Assembly: GCF_000218685.1 (NCBI RefSeq)
Contig: NW_006763294.1
Location: 912,807 to 976,806, forward strand
Direction of reading: 5' to 3'
Source of the DNA: Serpula lacrymans var. lacrymans S7.9
Lineage: Eukaryota > Basidiomycota > Agaricomycetes > Boletales > Serpulaceae
Length of the DNA: 64,000 nucleotides
The notes under the pieces are model-generated. The model was not told the origin of the DNA and searched no databases. It worked only from the letters and a program-made list of their open reading frames with translations. The position numbers were made by a program, and so were the translations under genes. Of the stretch, positions 9,237-19,468 are shown piece by piece. Position 1 is the first letter of the stretch, and every line of letters begins with the position of its first letter.

Positions 9237-9627
9237 TGTTACGATAACACAATTTCCGGACATCTCCTTTCCTTTTATTCTCCGCTTTAACTTTATATAC
9301 TTTAAGTGCCACGCGGCATTTCCCTTTCTCGCGCCGCATTTCCTTTCTTTTACTTTTAGACTTAACTCTCTCACGCAGTGGAGCTGGCCATACGGGCTAG
9401 GCCCTATGACATCATCAGCCACTGCCTTCATCAGCTGTATAGTACACATGTACAAACAAACCTGTAGTAGTATATATACCCCAATAAATCCAGGAGACTC
9501 CTCAGCGAGTCCTCCTGTTGTATACCAACTAACTCACTGCAGCCCAAGGGGTACCCACTCCCCATCTTCCACTACCTTTATAGTGTGTTCCTGTGTGCGC
9601 CAGAGTAACTAACTCTTGGTTGTTACA
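9237..9627 (+). repeat. 3' LTR of the gypsy element
   Basis: It is 391 bp and reads the same as the 5' LTR throughout, including the TATATATA block at 9471-9478. The target duplication GAGTT follows at 9628-9632. Matching LTRs indicate too little time since insertion for substitutions to build up, or recent gene conversion. Confidence 0.95.
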
Positions 9628-10794
9628 GAGTTTATGTACTTGTATATGTTATTTTTCATTCACTAATTATACAACTAGTGTTACAATTTCTATCCTCTTT
9701 TACGGACTACTCATTTTCCTTTACTCATTGGTTATACCATCGCACCAATGACCCATATCCTTCACGTACATTTCTGTTCTCTTCGCAGTCACATTACCTT
9801 GTATAGTACTTAGTCCTCAACAGATGAACCTCCCCTAGATAGGACCTAACTTCTATCGCCAATTCTATTTCTATAAATACGCTTGTAACAGTAGTAGTAT
9901 TTCTTAATACAATTCTACGCAGTTTACACTTATAAAGCTAGACTCCTAAGATCAGACTTCTACTCAGAAGAAGACCAACTCTCGTTGGAGGAACTCTACT
10001 CAGAACTACATTCTCAAACTTGTCTTTGGATAAGTCTCTTTGAAACCTTGACGAACCCTCAGACTTTGTTAAGCACTTTGTGTGTAACAACTAGAGCCAG
10101 ATTATATGCAAAACCCTCAAGAACTTGGACAACAGATCCACCAACCACTTTTTGTAGAGCATATCCAACATTTTCTATACAGCCAGCGACATCTGGATAA
10201 TCCAGATACACCCTCCTCATATGACGTGCCTTTGAGAAACTGCCCCAGCCTTCCCTCCAACACAAAAATATCTGTGGTGCACTCTGCAGCCATCTATTTT
10301 TATGCACCAAGTGACAAAAGTGGTGTCGGTGGGATGCATCGTGAAGTGATCCGTGTATGCCAACATGGCAAAAAGGTCCAGCTTGGCATGATACAGTGTT
10401 TGTAGAATGCAACACTACACTCCCTGGCATGCAGGGCCTTGATATTGTTCACATTCTACTACTCTTCTTTTTTTCCTATTGGGGAGTTCGCTACCCATGT
10501 GCATTAGTGTAGTGGTTTTCCCGTGTGGCCGATCAATGTGATGAGCTCACCGGGATGTGGGTGGTGCATCCAGATCACAATGAGGATGGCTTACCTACAC
10601 TTCAGGTTATTCATACAGACTGCATCATGCGAGCGGCACATATAATGCCTGTTTTTGGTGAAGCTTTTATAGGACAAAACATCAACTATTCCAACTCTCT
10701 TGATTCTTTTGACACATTCTATGTTAACAAATTTATTGATCACAGTGCATTTGAAATTGCTTTAGTCTTACTTGTCTTATTAGTCATTTTTTGA
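9628..10794 (+). pseudogene. Plavaka-like DNA transposase, right half of the interrupted copy
   Basis: This resumes the transposase cut at 3372. Recognisable pieces are IHQPLFVEHIQHFLYSQ near 10130, FYAPSDKSGVGGMHRE near 10300, YPCALV near 10495, TGMWVVHPD near 10553, and AAHIMPVFGEAFI with NYSNSLDSFDTFYVN near 10635-10730. I recall this order from C termini of Plavaka-type transposases, including the APSD.SG.GGM block. The pieces lie in different frames and include an in-frame stop near 10509, so the copy is dead. No terminal inverted repeat was identified. Confidence 0.72.
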
Positions 10795-10921
10795 ACAAAT
10801 TCATCTTAGTTTTTCTTAAGCACTTATAACAGCTTTTTGGTCTTGTGACCATGATCTTAGTCTTAGAATACATTATTTCAAGCAGCTGTACCTTGGCCTT
10901 AGCATCACTTATGAGCCTTTA

Positions 10922-10982
10922 TTGGCTTGATCTAGCTTGATGTGGCTTGACACAGCTTGATATAGCTTGACATAGCTTACAA
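10922..10982. repeat. Degenerate tandem repeat based on AGCTTGATAT
   Basis: About six copies of a 10-11-bp unit built on GGCTTGAT or AGCTTGAC/T run from about 10922 to 10982. The array lies between the Plavaka-like and Harbinger-like remnants and may belong to the subterminal region of one of them. Confidence 0.65.
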
Positions 10983-11024
10983 GTGAAAACAAGGCACCTA
11001 AGATGCATGTAAATTCCCTGATGT

Positions 11025-11745
11025 AATAAGATATGCAGAGTCGGCCCACATCCATTTGTCTTTTTCCTGAAAGACTTCATGGTCATGCGATATCAGAGTA
11101 TCTTAGAAGGCAGAAGAGTCATGAGTGCTGCCCATGTGCCCTAATCCATAGTCCACAATCTTAAAATTATGAGGGAGGATGGTAATCTAGGGAAACCATC
11201 AGGTTATTCATATAATTCTAAAATCATGTTACTTACCTGAGAATTCAAAGAGTAGTTTGATTTCCTGTCAAAGAACATCTCCCCATAGTGGCTTGGCTAT
11301 TGGAAGAGGCAAAAATTGGTGCCATCAACTGCTAAACATCCATTTCTCCACTCCGCACAAACCTGGTGCTCTACCCATGCTTTTGCTGCATCCTTTTCCT
11401 CCTGATTAGCTTGCCCAATAACTCAATCATGCAAAGGGAGAATAGCAATCATACAGTGTTTGGTGCTGTTCACTACATTGCCGACTGAGTAATCTGCCCA
11501 GTCAGCAATGTCAGTGGCCATAGATCCATTGCCATAATGGCCTAGGCGGTTCAGAAAGATTGAGAGTTGATGTTCTACAGGAGTTTGTGGTGTATGAGAT
11601 TTATTATGAAAAATAGGATGATGGATGATCTTGGCCAGAATTGCATCAAAAGTCTCTGGTTGGCATCAATTAACATGGAACAAACAAGTCTGGTTGTAAT
11701 GACGTGACCACTCCATAAGAGGAAATTGTGAAATATGTGGTGCTG
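11025..11745 (-). pseudogene. PIF/Harbinger-like DDE transposase remnant (DDE_Tnp_4 type)
   Basis: The minus strand reads in order ETFDAILAKIIHHPIFHN, then PVEHQLSIFLNRLGHYGNGS, then a helix-turn-helix-like stretch (DIADWADYSVGNVV), then CLAVDGTNF with the first catalytic Asp. HYGEMFFDRKSNYSLNSQ follows, then an intron with GTAAGT donor near 11237. Next come GLGHMGSTHDSSAF and MWADSAY with the remaining acidic positions. This matches the DDE_Tnp_4 family used by PIF/Harbinger transposons, as I recall it from basidiomycetes. In-frame stops (after PLHD, after CLFQ and after DSSAF) show it is inactive. Confidence 0.78.
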
Positions 11746-13828
11746 GTGGGTATGTAGTAGGAACTCTTGTGGTTTCTACTTCACTGCTTAGACAGATGTA
11801 TTCACTAAGTAGAATTTGGATATGACATGTCCTGGGGCGCACTTGTACAACCCCAGCTGGTTCCTCGTCAGGTGATATACTTGATATTTAAATACCAGAC
11901 ATTAAACACTAGAAAATATTTAATCAATTAATCCATAGGGACTTACCTGACATTAATGAGGTTGAGTGTACGACAGATAATGGAGTACTCGCAAGTGACG
12001 TGTCACGTGATGTGTCACCCTCTGAATCTTGGGAGGTAGATAAGCGAGTCGTCGAGGTTGCCGAGATGCTGCTGGCGAATAGTGGGTTGATGACGAGGCA
12101 TGGTGGGTGAGGTGTCGAGGTATGCTTTCCAAGCTTTTATATAACTTGAAGCATGTTTTATTCAATCTCAACCTCTAGGTATCCTGACGTTTTTCATACT
12201 ATCGTTGGACACCGGATGCAACCAGTAAGAGATATGCACTTGGGCCTCCAGAGGCTCAACGATCACTGTACAGGTAGCTAGAAAATTGTCAGATGTAGCA
12301 TATAGTATAGAGAATATAATTGTGAAAGAATTTAGTGAATAGCTTATCTGTAGCAACAACGACAGACCTGACACTATGCTCTTGAACTCCAGAAGTGTGA
12401 ATTTTGAGGGAAAGATGGCCAGATTTGACCAGATCTCGTGCTGGGAATATTGCAATATCTTTCTAGAAAACGTCAATAGGTAGGCCCCTACAATGCCAGA
12501 TACTTACTGAGCTGATTGGGGCCTCAAAGCGTCTAGAGAAACGAAAACAATGATGGAGTCGTGACTAGGCGACCGAAACAGGCAATCACACACCAAGATA
12601 ATCAAGGACCGCTAGCTCCGCTTCGGTACGTACCGCACATACCACCAGCGTCAGGACTTGGTGTGACCTGGCGGAATTTGACTTGTAAGCTCCGCCTGAT
12701 TTGGTCTGTGAGTGCCGCTGTGACCCAGTGTGACCAGAACCATTCCAAAACATGTGTCGTCTTTTCGGTTTTGTTCCGCTGCTCCAATGCTTCAAGTTCT
12801 TGCTTATTTTTCTACATAGGCAGCTAGAAAACTAAAAATTATATCTACTGGTCAAGTTCCGACAGTCTAAAGCTCAACGACTGGTGAGTTATTCAACTTC
12901 TCCCCAGACCAATTGCACCTATTGTCCAACGATAGTACAGGTTTATTATTGATTTACAGTCTCGGCTCGAGTGTAAGTTTACTGCCGTCGCTTCATCATG
13001 TTATTTCCATACTGACGACACCTTTTCTCTCTCATCAATTTCCTTATGAAACGCACTTTGAACGAGGCTAGTGACTCAGGTGTCCTTCGAAGACACAGTT
13101 CTCACACAAATGCACAAACTGCAATTGTCGTACATCCCCATGGTTATTTATATCCCAGTTAATGTTCTGGACGCACGGGGAAGGATGCCCGTATCCATTC
13201 AGTTCGTGATCTTCTGTTGCCATGATCTTCTGTCACCTCATCAAAGTCGAGTAGCTGATCAACTGTGTCGAACTCCCACTATATATGGTCCATGTGGCAT
13301 AATTGGAACGAAACTCGACTAACAGCAATATTTATTTTATAACAAGCCACCGCTCTGAATTCGATGATAAATAAATACATTAAGTACTATTCTTTGCGGC
13401 TACTGCGTGCATGTTCAAGATAATGATCAAGTGGAAGAGTGGTCTTTATTTTTGCGATTCGGCATGTGTGTCTGACGTCAGCGTGTTCAGCACAGTCTTC
13501 TAAGGCGGCACAGCAACGAGCTCAATCGAGCCCAGTCGATACATGGTAAGTAAACGGCCAAATTTAAAAGCGAAGAGCGGCAGAACCTGAGGTGCACATA
13601 TCGCAATAAGGTCCAAAGTTCAACAGACTACTTCTTGTTCACGACGTCCTCATGCGTTTTCTAGTTCATAGCTAAGGACGAGTCAACAGCAAAGCTTGAA
13701 GGCATCAATCACATCTGTGCCGTTGTCTCGAAGTAGATCTGCGTCGAATATGCGAATGGAACGATCAGACCTCAATGCCAAATTACAGAACAATAATATA
13801 ACCCAAGCGCTCACTTTATAGTGCCCGG
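11746..13828. other. Gene-poor stretch between the transposon island and the sedolisin gene
   Basis: I found no supported gene. The part up to about 12,170 may be the N-terminal coding remnant and flank of the Harbinger-like copy. The rest has only short frames on both strands without recognisable motifs, start contexts or splice grammar. Confidence 0.5.
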
Positions 13829-13837
13829 TTATATAAA
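13829..13837 (+). promoter_or_regulatory. TATA box of the sedolisin gene
   Basis: TTATATAAA lies 57 nt upstream of the sedolisin start codon and is followed by a pyrimidine-rich leader (CTCTCTTTCTC), a common fungal core promoter layout. Confidence 0.65.
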
Positions 13838-13893
13838 ATGTCCTTCAACCCTCAGTCCAAGCTAGCTCTCTTTCTCGAATCTGCTCTTATAAA

Positions 13894-16309
13894 ATGCGCT
13901 CTTTACTCCTTCCACTCGTTTCATTAGCCCTTGCCGTCGTTTCCTTGGCTGATCCCGTTATATCACCCTACGTCTTACACGAAAAGCGAAGCAGTGCACC
14001 GCAAGGATGGTCTCGCGCTGGTAAACACAACTCTGCAGCCATTATCCCTCTACGTTTTGCTATTGCCCAAAGTAACATTGAGAATATCGGCGAGTATCTC
14101 TACGATATCTCATCACCTGGATCCTCCAACTACGGGAATCATTGGACTGCAGGTGAAATAGCAGCTAAATTTGCTCCTAGCCATGATTCTGTCGATGCTG
14201 TTCGCTCCTGGCTCATGCAAAGTGGTCTTGAGCCCGAGCGCATCAAACTGACACGCACCAAAGGATGGATTGAAGTCAAGGCTACCATTGAAGAGGCAGA
14301 GGCTCTTTTGCAAGCCGACTATCACGTGTATAAACATGAGACTGGCAAAGAACACATTGGTGGGTGATTTTTTTCATCAAACCCGACATTCCTAATTGCG
14401 ATCACCATTATCATAGCCTGCGAGAGTTACCACCTACCTGCTCACATCACACCTCATGTCGACTTTGTCACCCCCACCGTCCACTTTGATGCCAAATTAT
14501 CGAAGCGATCGGACCCCGTTAGTGATCCTACTCGAGTTGGACTACCTGGCAGTGGTAATGGTCCGAAGACCACGGGTACTGTCGACGATCTCCTGGGTCT
14601 GGTCGGTGAACTCGAAAACTGCGACAAGCAAATTACTCCCGCCTGTCTCCGTGCTCTGTACGGCTTAGTCTATGATCCTGTTGCCACATCAAAAAACAGT
14701 TTTGGTATCGGTTAGTTGTACTTCGCATCTTAAACCTGCTCTTCACTCAGGCACCTTCGCAGTGGAATACACTCCCCAAGCCTATCTTCAGAGTGACATG
14801 GATATCTTTGCTGAAAAATATGCCAGTATTCTTAACAGCACTCAGTTCGCCCCCGACATAATTTCAATTGACGGAGGTACTATTCGAATATGTTTTTTCA
14901 TTGACTGTTTCATAACGAGCAATATCTGTCTTAGGCATCATTCAAACCACAAATAAAGGCTACGCATACAACGGAGAATCCAGCCTTGACTTGCAGTATG
15001 GCATGACATTAGTCACATCCAAACAGAACGTTACTCTGTATCAAGCTGGAGATATTAACATAGGTACGATCCAGCGCCCTTTTGTATGCTAAGTGTTTTG
15101 TTTGTTAACCAAAGATACTCTACAGGCGCATCATTTAACAACTTCCTCGATGCGATAGATGGCTCATATTGCACATTCGAGGGTGGAGACGATCCTTCAG
15201 AAGACTCTACATATCCGGACACCCAGCCTGGCGGATACGACAAACCGGAAGAATGTGGCACAGTCAAGCCTGCAAATGTTATAACCACTTCATATGGTCA
15301 CAATGAGGCAGAGATTACCCCGTTCTATGCTGCCCGTCAATGCGCTGAATATGCAAAACTTGGACTTATGGGTGTTACTGTCTTGTACAGCTCTGGTGAC
15401 AATGGTGTCGCAGGTAATGTTGACGTGTGCTTGAACCCTAATGGTGAGTTTTTCTAGTGAGATGCATAAGATGCAAACGTGGATGCCGTCTTTGGGCTCA
15501 TGGCTAAATTCCACAGGCACCCAAACCGCGGATGGCAAGATCTTCAACCCCACTTTCCCTGGAACCTGTCCGTATATCACCTCCGTTGGAGCAACTCAAA
15601 TCAACCCCAACTCCAGTGTGCTCGAGCCAGAAAGCGCATGCGAACAGGTCATTTATTCCAGTGGAGGCTTCAGCAACTACTTCGCCATCCCTGATTACCA
15701 GAAAGACGCCGTGGCAAGCTACCTGAAGAACTACCCCCCTTCATACCCTGATAGCATCTGGAACTCAACGGGAACGGTGAGATTCGATCTTATCCCATAT
15801 ATGATGCAATGGCTCATCCTTCGGTTTTCCTTAGTCCCGCGCTTTCCCAGATCTTTCTGCTAATGGAGCTAACTACGTAGTAACTGTGAGATGTTATTAT
15901 CCCCGTTATGTGGAGTCTTCCTGATAACTTCTCCTTCTCACACAGATTGACGGCAACTTCAGCCTTGTTTATGGCACTTCTGCTTCATCTCCCGTCGTTG
16001 GTGCCATCTTGACCATGGTCAATGACGCACGACTTGCTGCGAACAAGAAACCCATTGGATTCATCAACCCTACCGTACGTTGTCTTTATGGAGGATTGCT
16101 GGTGTACTCTCCTCTAATTCTAAATCACGATGTCCCTTGATTAGATATACTCGAGTAACTTCTCTGACGCCTTCAACGATATCACCAACGGCTCGAACCC
16201 AGGCTGTGGTACTCTAGGCTTCAACTCCACTCCTGGATGGGACCCCGTCACTGGTTTGGGTACCCCCAGGTTCCCCAAGCTCCTTGAATACTGGCTCCAG
16301 ATGCCCTAA
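13894..16309 (+). CDS. Secreted sedolisin protease (S53, tripeptidyl-peptidase type)
   Basis: Predicted acid serine-carboxyl protease that trims tripeptides or cleaves proteins outside the cell. Nine exons fit: 13894-14359, 14417-14710, 14751-14876, 14935-15063, 15126-15443, 15517-15776, 15835-15885, 15946-16074 and 16145-16309. They total 1,938 nt, or 645 residues, normal for fungal pro-sedolisins. A signal peptide (MRSLLLPLVSLALAVVSLA) leads into a pro-kumamolisin-like prodomain (residues about 30-170). The catalytic Glu and Asp are in GESSLDLQY, the oxyanion Asp in SSGDNGVAG, and the Ser in GTSASSP. SRAFPDLSANG and the calcium site FNDIT...GWDPVTGLGTP are also present. All catalytic residues are retained, and the eight introns follow GT-AG. 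Substrate specificity cannot be read. Confidence 0.93.
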
Positions 16310-16658
16310 AGGATCTACAGTTTTCCTTACGTACTGCTTATCACACTTACTCTGGCAAATTGCAGTGCCAAATGTGGAACGATCACCCAATGCTCGCGTA
16401 TTTGGTGCCTTTGCTATATTTACTATATTATATTGTTTGCAATGGACTCAGGTTTTTCTTATTCTCCCAAACAGAAGTTCGTGGTATCCACATTCAGTAC
16501 TTCCTTCATCTCGCGCTAGCTGTTCGACGCCTGAGGTATGCTTTTACAACAAGTTGTTCAATCCTGTTTAAGAGCGGAGGAGTCATTGTCGAATCAGATG
16601 ACAATCAATAACACCACAGATGATCAGAACTATCAATATGCCCAGTACTTATGTTTTT
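16310..16658. other. Convergent intergenic spacer, no gene seen
   Basis: Short 3' spacer between the sedolisin gene (plus) and the carrier gene (minus). It is AT-rich in its middle and should hold both 3' untranslated regions. Confidence 0.6.
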
Positions 16659-17736
16659 TCAAACGCACCTTTGCTTGAACATCAAAGCCACCCCCTGACT
16701 CATGATACCTTTGATTAATTGTGCTGTAAGGCCACGGTAAAGAGCGAAGATGCCTCCACGAGCATACAGTGAGCTGATTATAGATTGGATTGTCGGGGTT
16801 GGACGGGGCGACTTAGTTGATGTGCTAGATGACACAGCATCTTGTGAAGTCCGTGTCACTTGTACGAGTGTCTTAGCAAGGATGAAAGGATATAGAACAG
16901 CCACAGCTGAATGGTGCCCATCAGCCTTCAAGGAAAATCAGTCATTGAATGCGAAGGAGAATGAATACCGAATGAATTTGCCAAAGCCCCGCCTATAAAT
17001 GCTTGCTGTGGCGTCGGGGTGGAAAGGTCTCTGCCCCTGAGAACCACACGTCGAAAAAGCTGGAAGAGGAACAGAGTGATAGATGGGTTTAACGACAGAA
17101 GGAAAGTCGTTGAAAATCCTACGAATGTATGTAGTTGTATGAAATTCGACGAGATAATAATGAATAAATACCTTTCCAGAATCCGAGTAAACCATTTTCG
17201 TCATATATATGCTCGCATGCAGCTCGAAATCCAGTCTTTGTATTCCCTGCCTTGCCATCGTCAGGCGAAAGGGCGTCTTCATCATCACGCTCCGTTTGTA
17301 AACGTACAGTAATAGTACCGAGAGGTGTAGATATCGCTCTACTGGCCAGGCCTGCTATATAACCAATCGCAAGTTCTTGTGGCACAGAAAGCATGGCAGC
17401 TTTTGCCCTCCTCCTCGTCAGAATAGATCGGAGGAAAGAGTATGCATAGTAGTAAAAGAAACTGTTTATATATTCAGCTAATCCTCAAATTTTTCAATAT
17501 TAGAAAAAAACTGAAGTAATTTACCTTGATACGAAAGTAGACCACGTATCAGAACCAATACCATCATACAATGCCGTGACGCCATGTCTCTGGATGAGCT
17601 TGCGGACAGATTTATTGGCTTGTATGCGGGTTGTGATAAGATCCAGTGGATAAGACAGGATATTAGCAGTAGCACTGCCTAATGAGCCTGCAGAGGCTTG
17701 TATGAATGGCGGGAGCGTGCTGGTCATGGTAGTCAA
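16659..17736 (-). CDS. Mitochondrial-carrier-family protein, peroxisomal adenine-nucleotide carrier-like
   Basis: Four minus-strand exons (17736-17525, 17461-17172, 17118-16969, 16906-16659) join to 900 nt, a 299-residue protein, the usual carrier length. Three repeats are visible with carrier-type P-x-D/E-style signatures: YPLDLITTRIQ in repeat 1, STPLGTITVRLQTE in repeat 2 and YPFILAKTLVQV in repeat 3. The third-repeat form (Y-P-F/Y-I-L-A-K) and the ending GLTAQLIKGIMSQGVALMF resemble the PMP47/ANT1/SLC25A17 group that imports ATP into peroxisomes. The acidic residue of the signature is absent in repeats 2 and 3, as in that group. The exact substrate is inferred. Confidence 0.85.
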
Positions 17737-17906
17737 AAGTCAAGCTAGTCAAGGGTATCCTTAAAGTAACATATGCTGGAGCAACAAAGATGACGTCGCG
17801 AGTGTTATCTTATCTCAACGCGATCACGTGATAAGCTCATAATTATTTATGTTGCTGTCGCGACATACACTGATTCAAATTATCTACGCTCCTTAGACCA
17901 CGTTGC

Positions 17907-18402
17907 TCAAGACAGCTCTTCCAAAGTGGCATTCTCAGCCTGATCGTTCTCCGTGCTCTGAGGAGCGGAGCACACTCTACCGTTAGGGCAACAGCCCACC
18001 CTCGTGCTGGCGGCATTGCGGACACAGTAATAACTGGTAAGAGAACGCGAGTCATTTGGTACGATCGGAACATCAAGGTAACAGCAATCTCACCCTTTGC
18101 CGCAGCATCGTTGCAGAATGCAGCATTGTCCTCCAAGTGGGCAACAGCTGAAAGATGAAGCGTACATTAAGCGAAGCGTACATAACGTAATGTCGAAGCA
18201 CTCACCCCCCATCAGAACATGAACCATATCCACTTGAACAACTCTGACGACGTAGCAGCTCAAAGTTGGAATCGAAGGCGGTGATATCATTGGCATCAGT
18301 ACTCTCAATTGGCTTCATTAGCTCATTTTCAGCGGGAGCTGCCAGAGATAGGGTGGAGGAGAACACAGCGATGAGAGCACTAAAGAAGAAGAGGCTATTC
18401 AT
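17907..18402 (-). CDS. Small secreted cysteine-rich protein (granulin-like spacing)
   Basis: Three exons (18402-18206, 18147-18094, 18033-17907) give 378 nt and 125 residues. The start at 18402 is chosen because it begins a clear signal peptide (MNSLFFFSALIAVFSSTLSLA). A short pro-region ends at LLRR, a dibasic site, followed by the mature part with about 13 cysteines. These include the paired motifs GGCCPLGGQCC, RCCGKGYYC and GCCPNGRVC, a granulin-like pattern known from small secreted proteins of basidiomycetes. An in-frame upstream ATG at 18504 would bury the signal peptide and is less likely. Function is unknown; secretion and disulfide stabilisation are inferred. Confidence 0.85.
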
Positions 18403-19468
18403 GATGGACACTGAGGAACTTTGGTGTTGGGTGATTTGGGGAGGCTGGGGTCGTCTACTGCATAGATGGAGGGTTTTAATACCTTGGCAATAATTCATAG
18501 CCAAGGCTGAATGCCGAGCAAAATGGTTTTGGGGTGACTTGCAACACAGCGTAGTGCCAGTGACTCGGCGAAAAGGCTAGTCTAAGCCAGTTAGCGCCAT
18601 GAGAGTGTGTAGTTCACTTACAGCACTATATAAATTCTTCGATCACGATTAGGTGTGCAATTAGACAGAATGCAAAAACAAGATGAAGTTACTGACCGAT
18701 GCCCGCAGGGATTAATTGGACATACTAGTATCTGAATCAGTTTGAATATGTCGCCTCATTCAACTGGAGTGTCGACAAGCCTGATGCCTGATGTGGCACA
18801 ACACTGTCTATGGGAATCGTACAGTTTGTCGAGATTAAATTCTGGCACATCGTCGTGCTAAGGGCTGACTGCCAAGAGCGGGCGCTTTCCGTTTTGGCAC
18901 AAGTACAACGAAGCTGACAGTCGACCCTGGACCACGCAACTTTATGAGAGAACCGAATAATTGAGGTCATGGGTCGTACTTTTTCACTGGAAAGGAATTC
19001 TGAATATACTACCCTAGGCTACAACTTGAATGCGCTATCGCCTTTCTTTCATAGATGACCTTCCCACTGCAATTTTTGTTGGAAAACCAATCTGAACACT
19101 TGTGACGGCGTTGAACTTGCAGCCGAATTTTAAGCCGGAGATTGAGTACGGTTCTTCTGCTCGTATTTCTTCGAGATATTGCTTGGTGTATATTAGGCGT
19201 GGGCGTGCGAGGTAAGCATCCTGTAGCGTTTAGCCAACGTTCTTTCTGATTCGTGGTCACCGACATGGTTTGGTCATGGTGAAAGCGGAAACATCGGAAC
19301 TCGGAAGTCAGCTTCCGGCCTTTGCTTTTACACTTTACTACATCCAACAGAGATCAGTTTCAATTTTTGTCAATACCCGTTACAACAGATGTGATAGTAC
19401 AAAGACAATGTAAGAAGATACCAGGAATTCGATATGTAGACAACCTTGCACAATCAACCAACGGTCAC
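18403..19468. other. Intergenic spacer with a possible TATA element
   Basis: About 1.07 kb without a supported gene. It contains the upstream region of the cysteine-rich secreted gene, with TATTAAAA read on the minus strand near 18476 and ACTATATAAATTC near 18625. Short frames on both strands show no recognisable domain. Confidence 0.5.

Larger units (their letters stand above)
3373..9627 (+). mobile_element. Full-length Ty3/gypsy chromovirus-type LTR retrotransposon
   Basis: The element is 6,255 bp with two 391-bp LTRs (3373-3763 and 9237-9627) that I could not distinguish by reading. The 5-bp target duplication GAGTT is at 3368-3372 and 9628-9632. A 519-nt leader precedes gag (4283-5350), and pol follows in the -1 frame to 9225. 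A polypurine tract (about 9225-9233) abuts the 3' LTR. Domain order is protease, reverse transcriptase, RNase H, integrase, chromodomain, which defines the chromovirus branch of Ty3/gypsy. No primer binding site beginning TGG lies next to the 5' LTR, so the primer is unknown. Both frames are open and the LTRs match, so insertion was recent and the copy may be active. Confidence 0.95.

Noticed and set aside
9985..10200. Plus-strand 71-codon frame
   Set aside because: Overlaps the transposase remnant in another frame and has no features.
10525..10794. Stand-alone 89-codon gene
   Set aside because: It is the last readable piece of the Plavaka-like transposase remnant and ends in noncoding hydrophobic residues.
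18403..18504. Extended start of the cysteine-rich protein at 18504
   Set aside because: It would place about 34 residues before an obvious signal peptide that begins at 18402.
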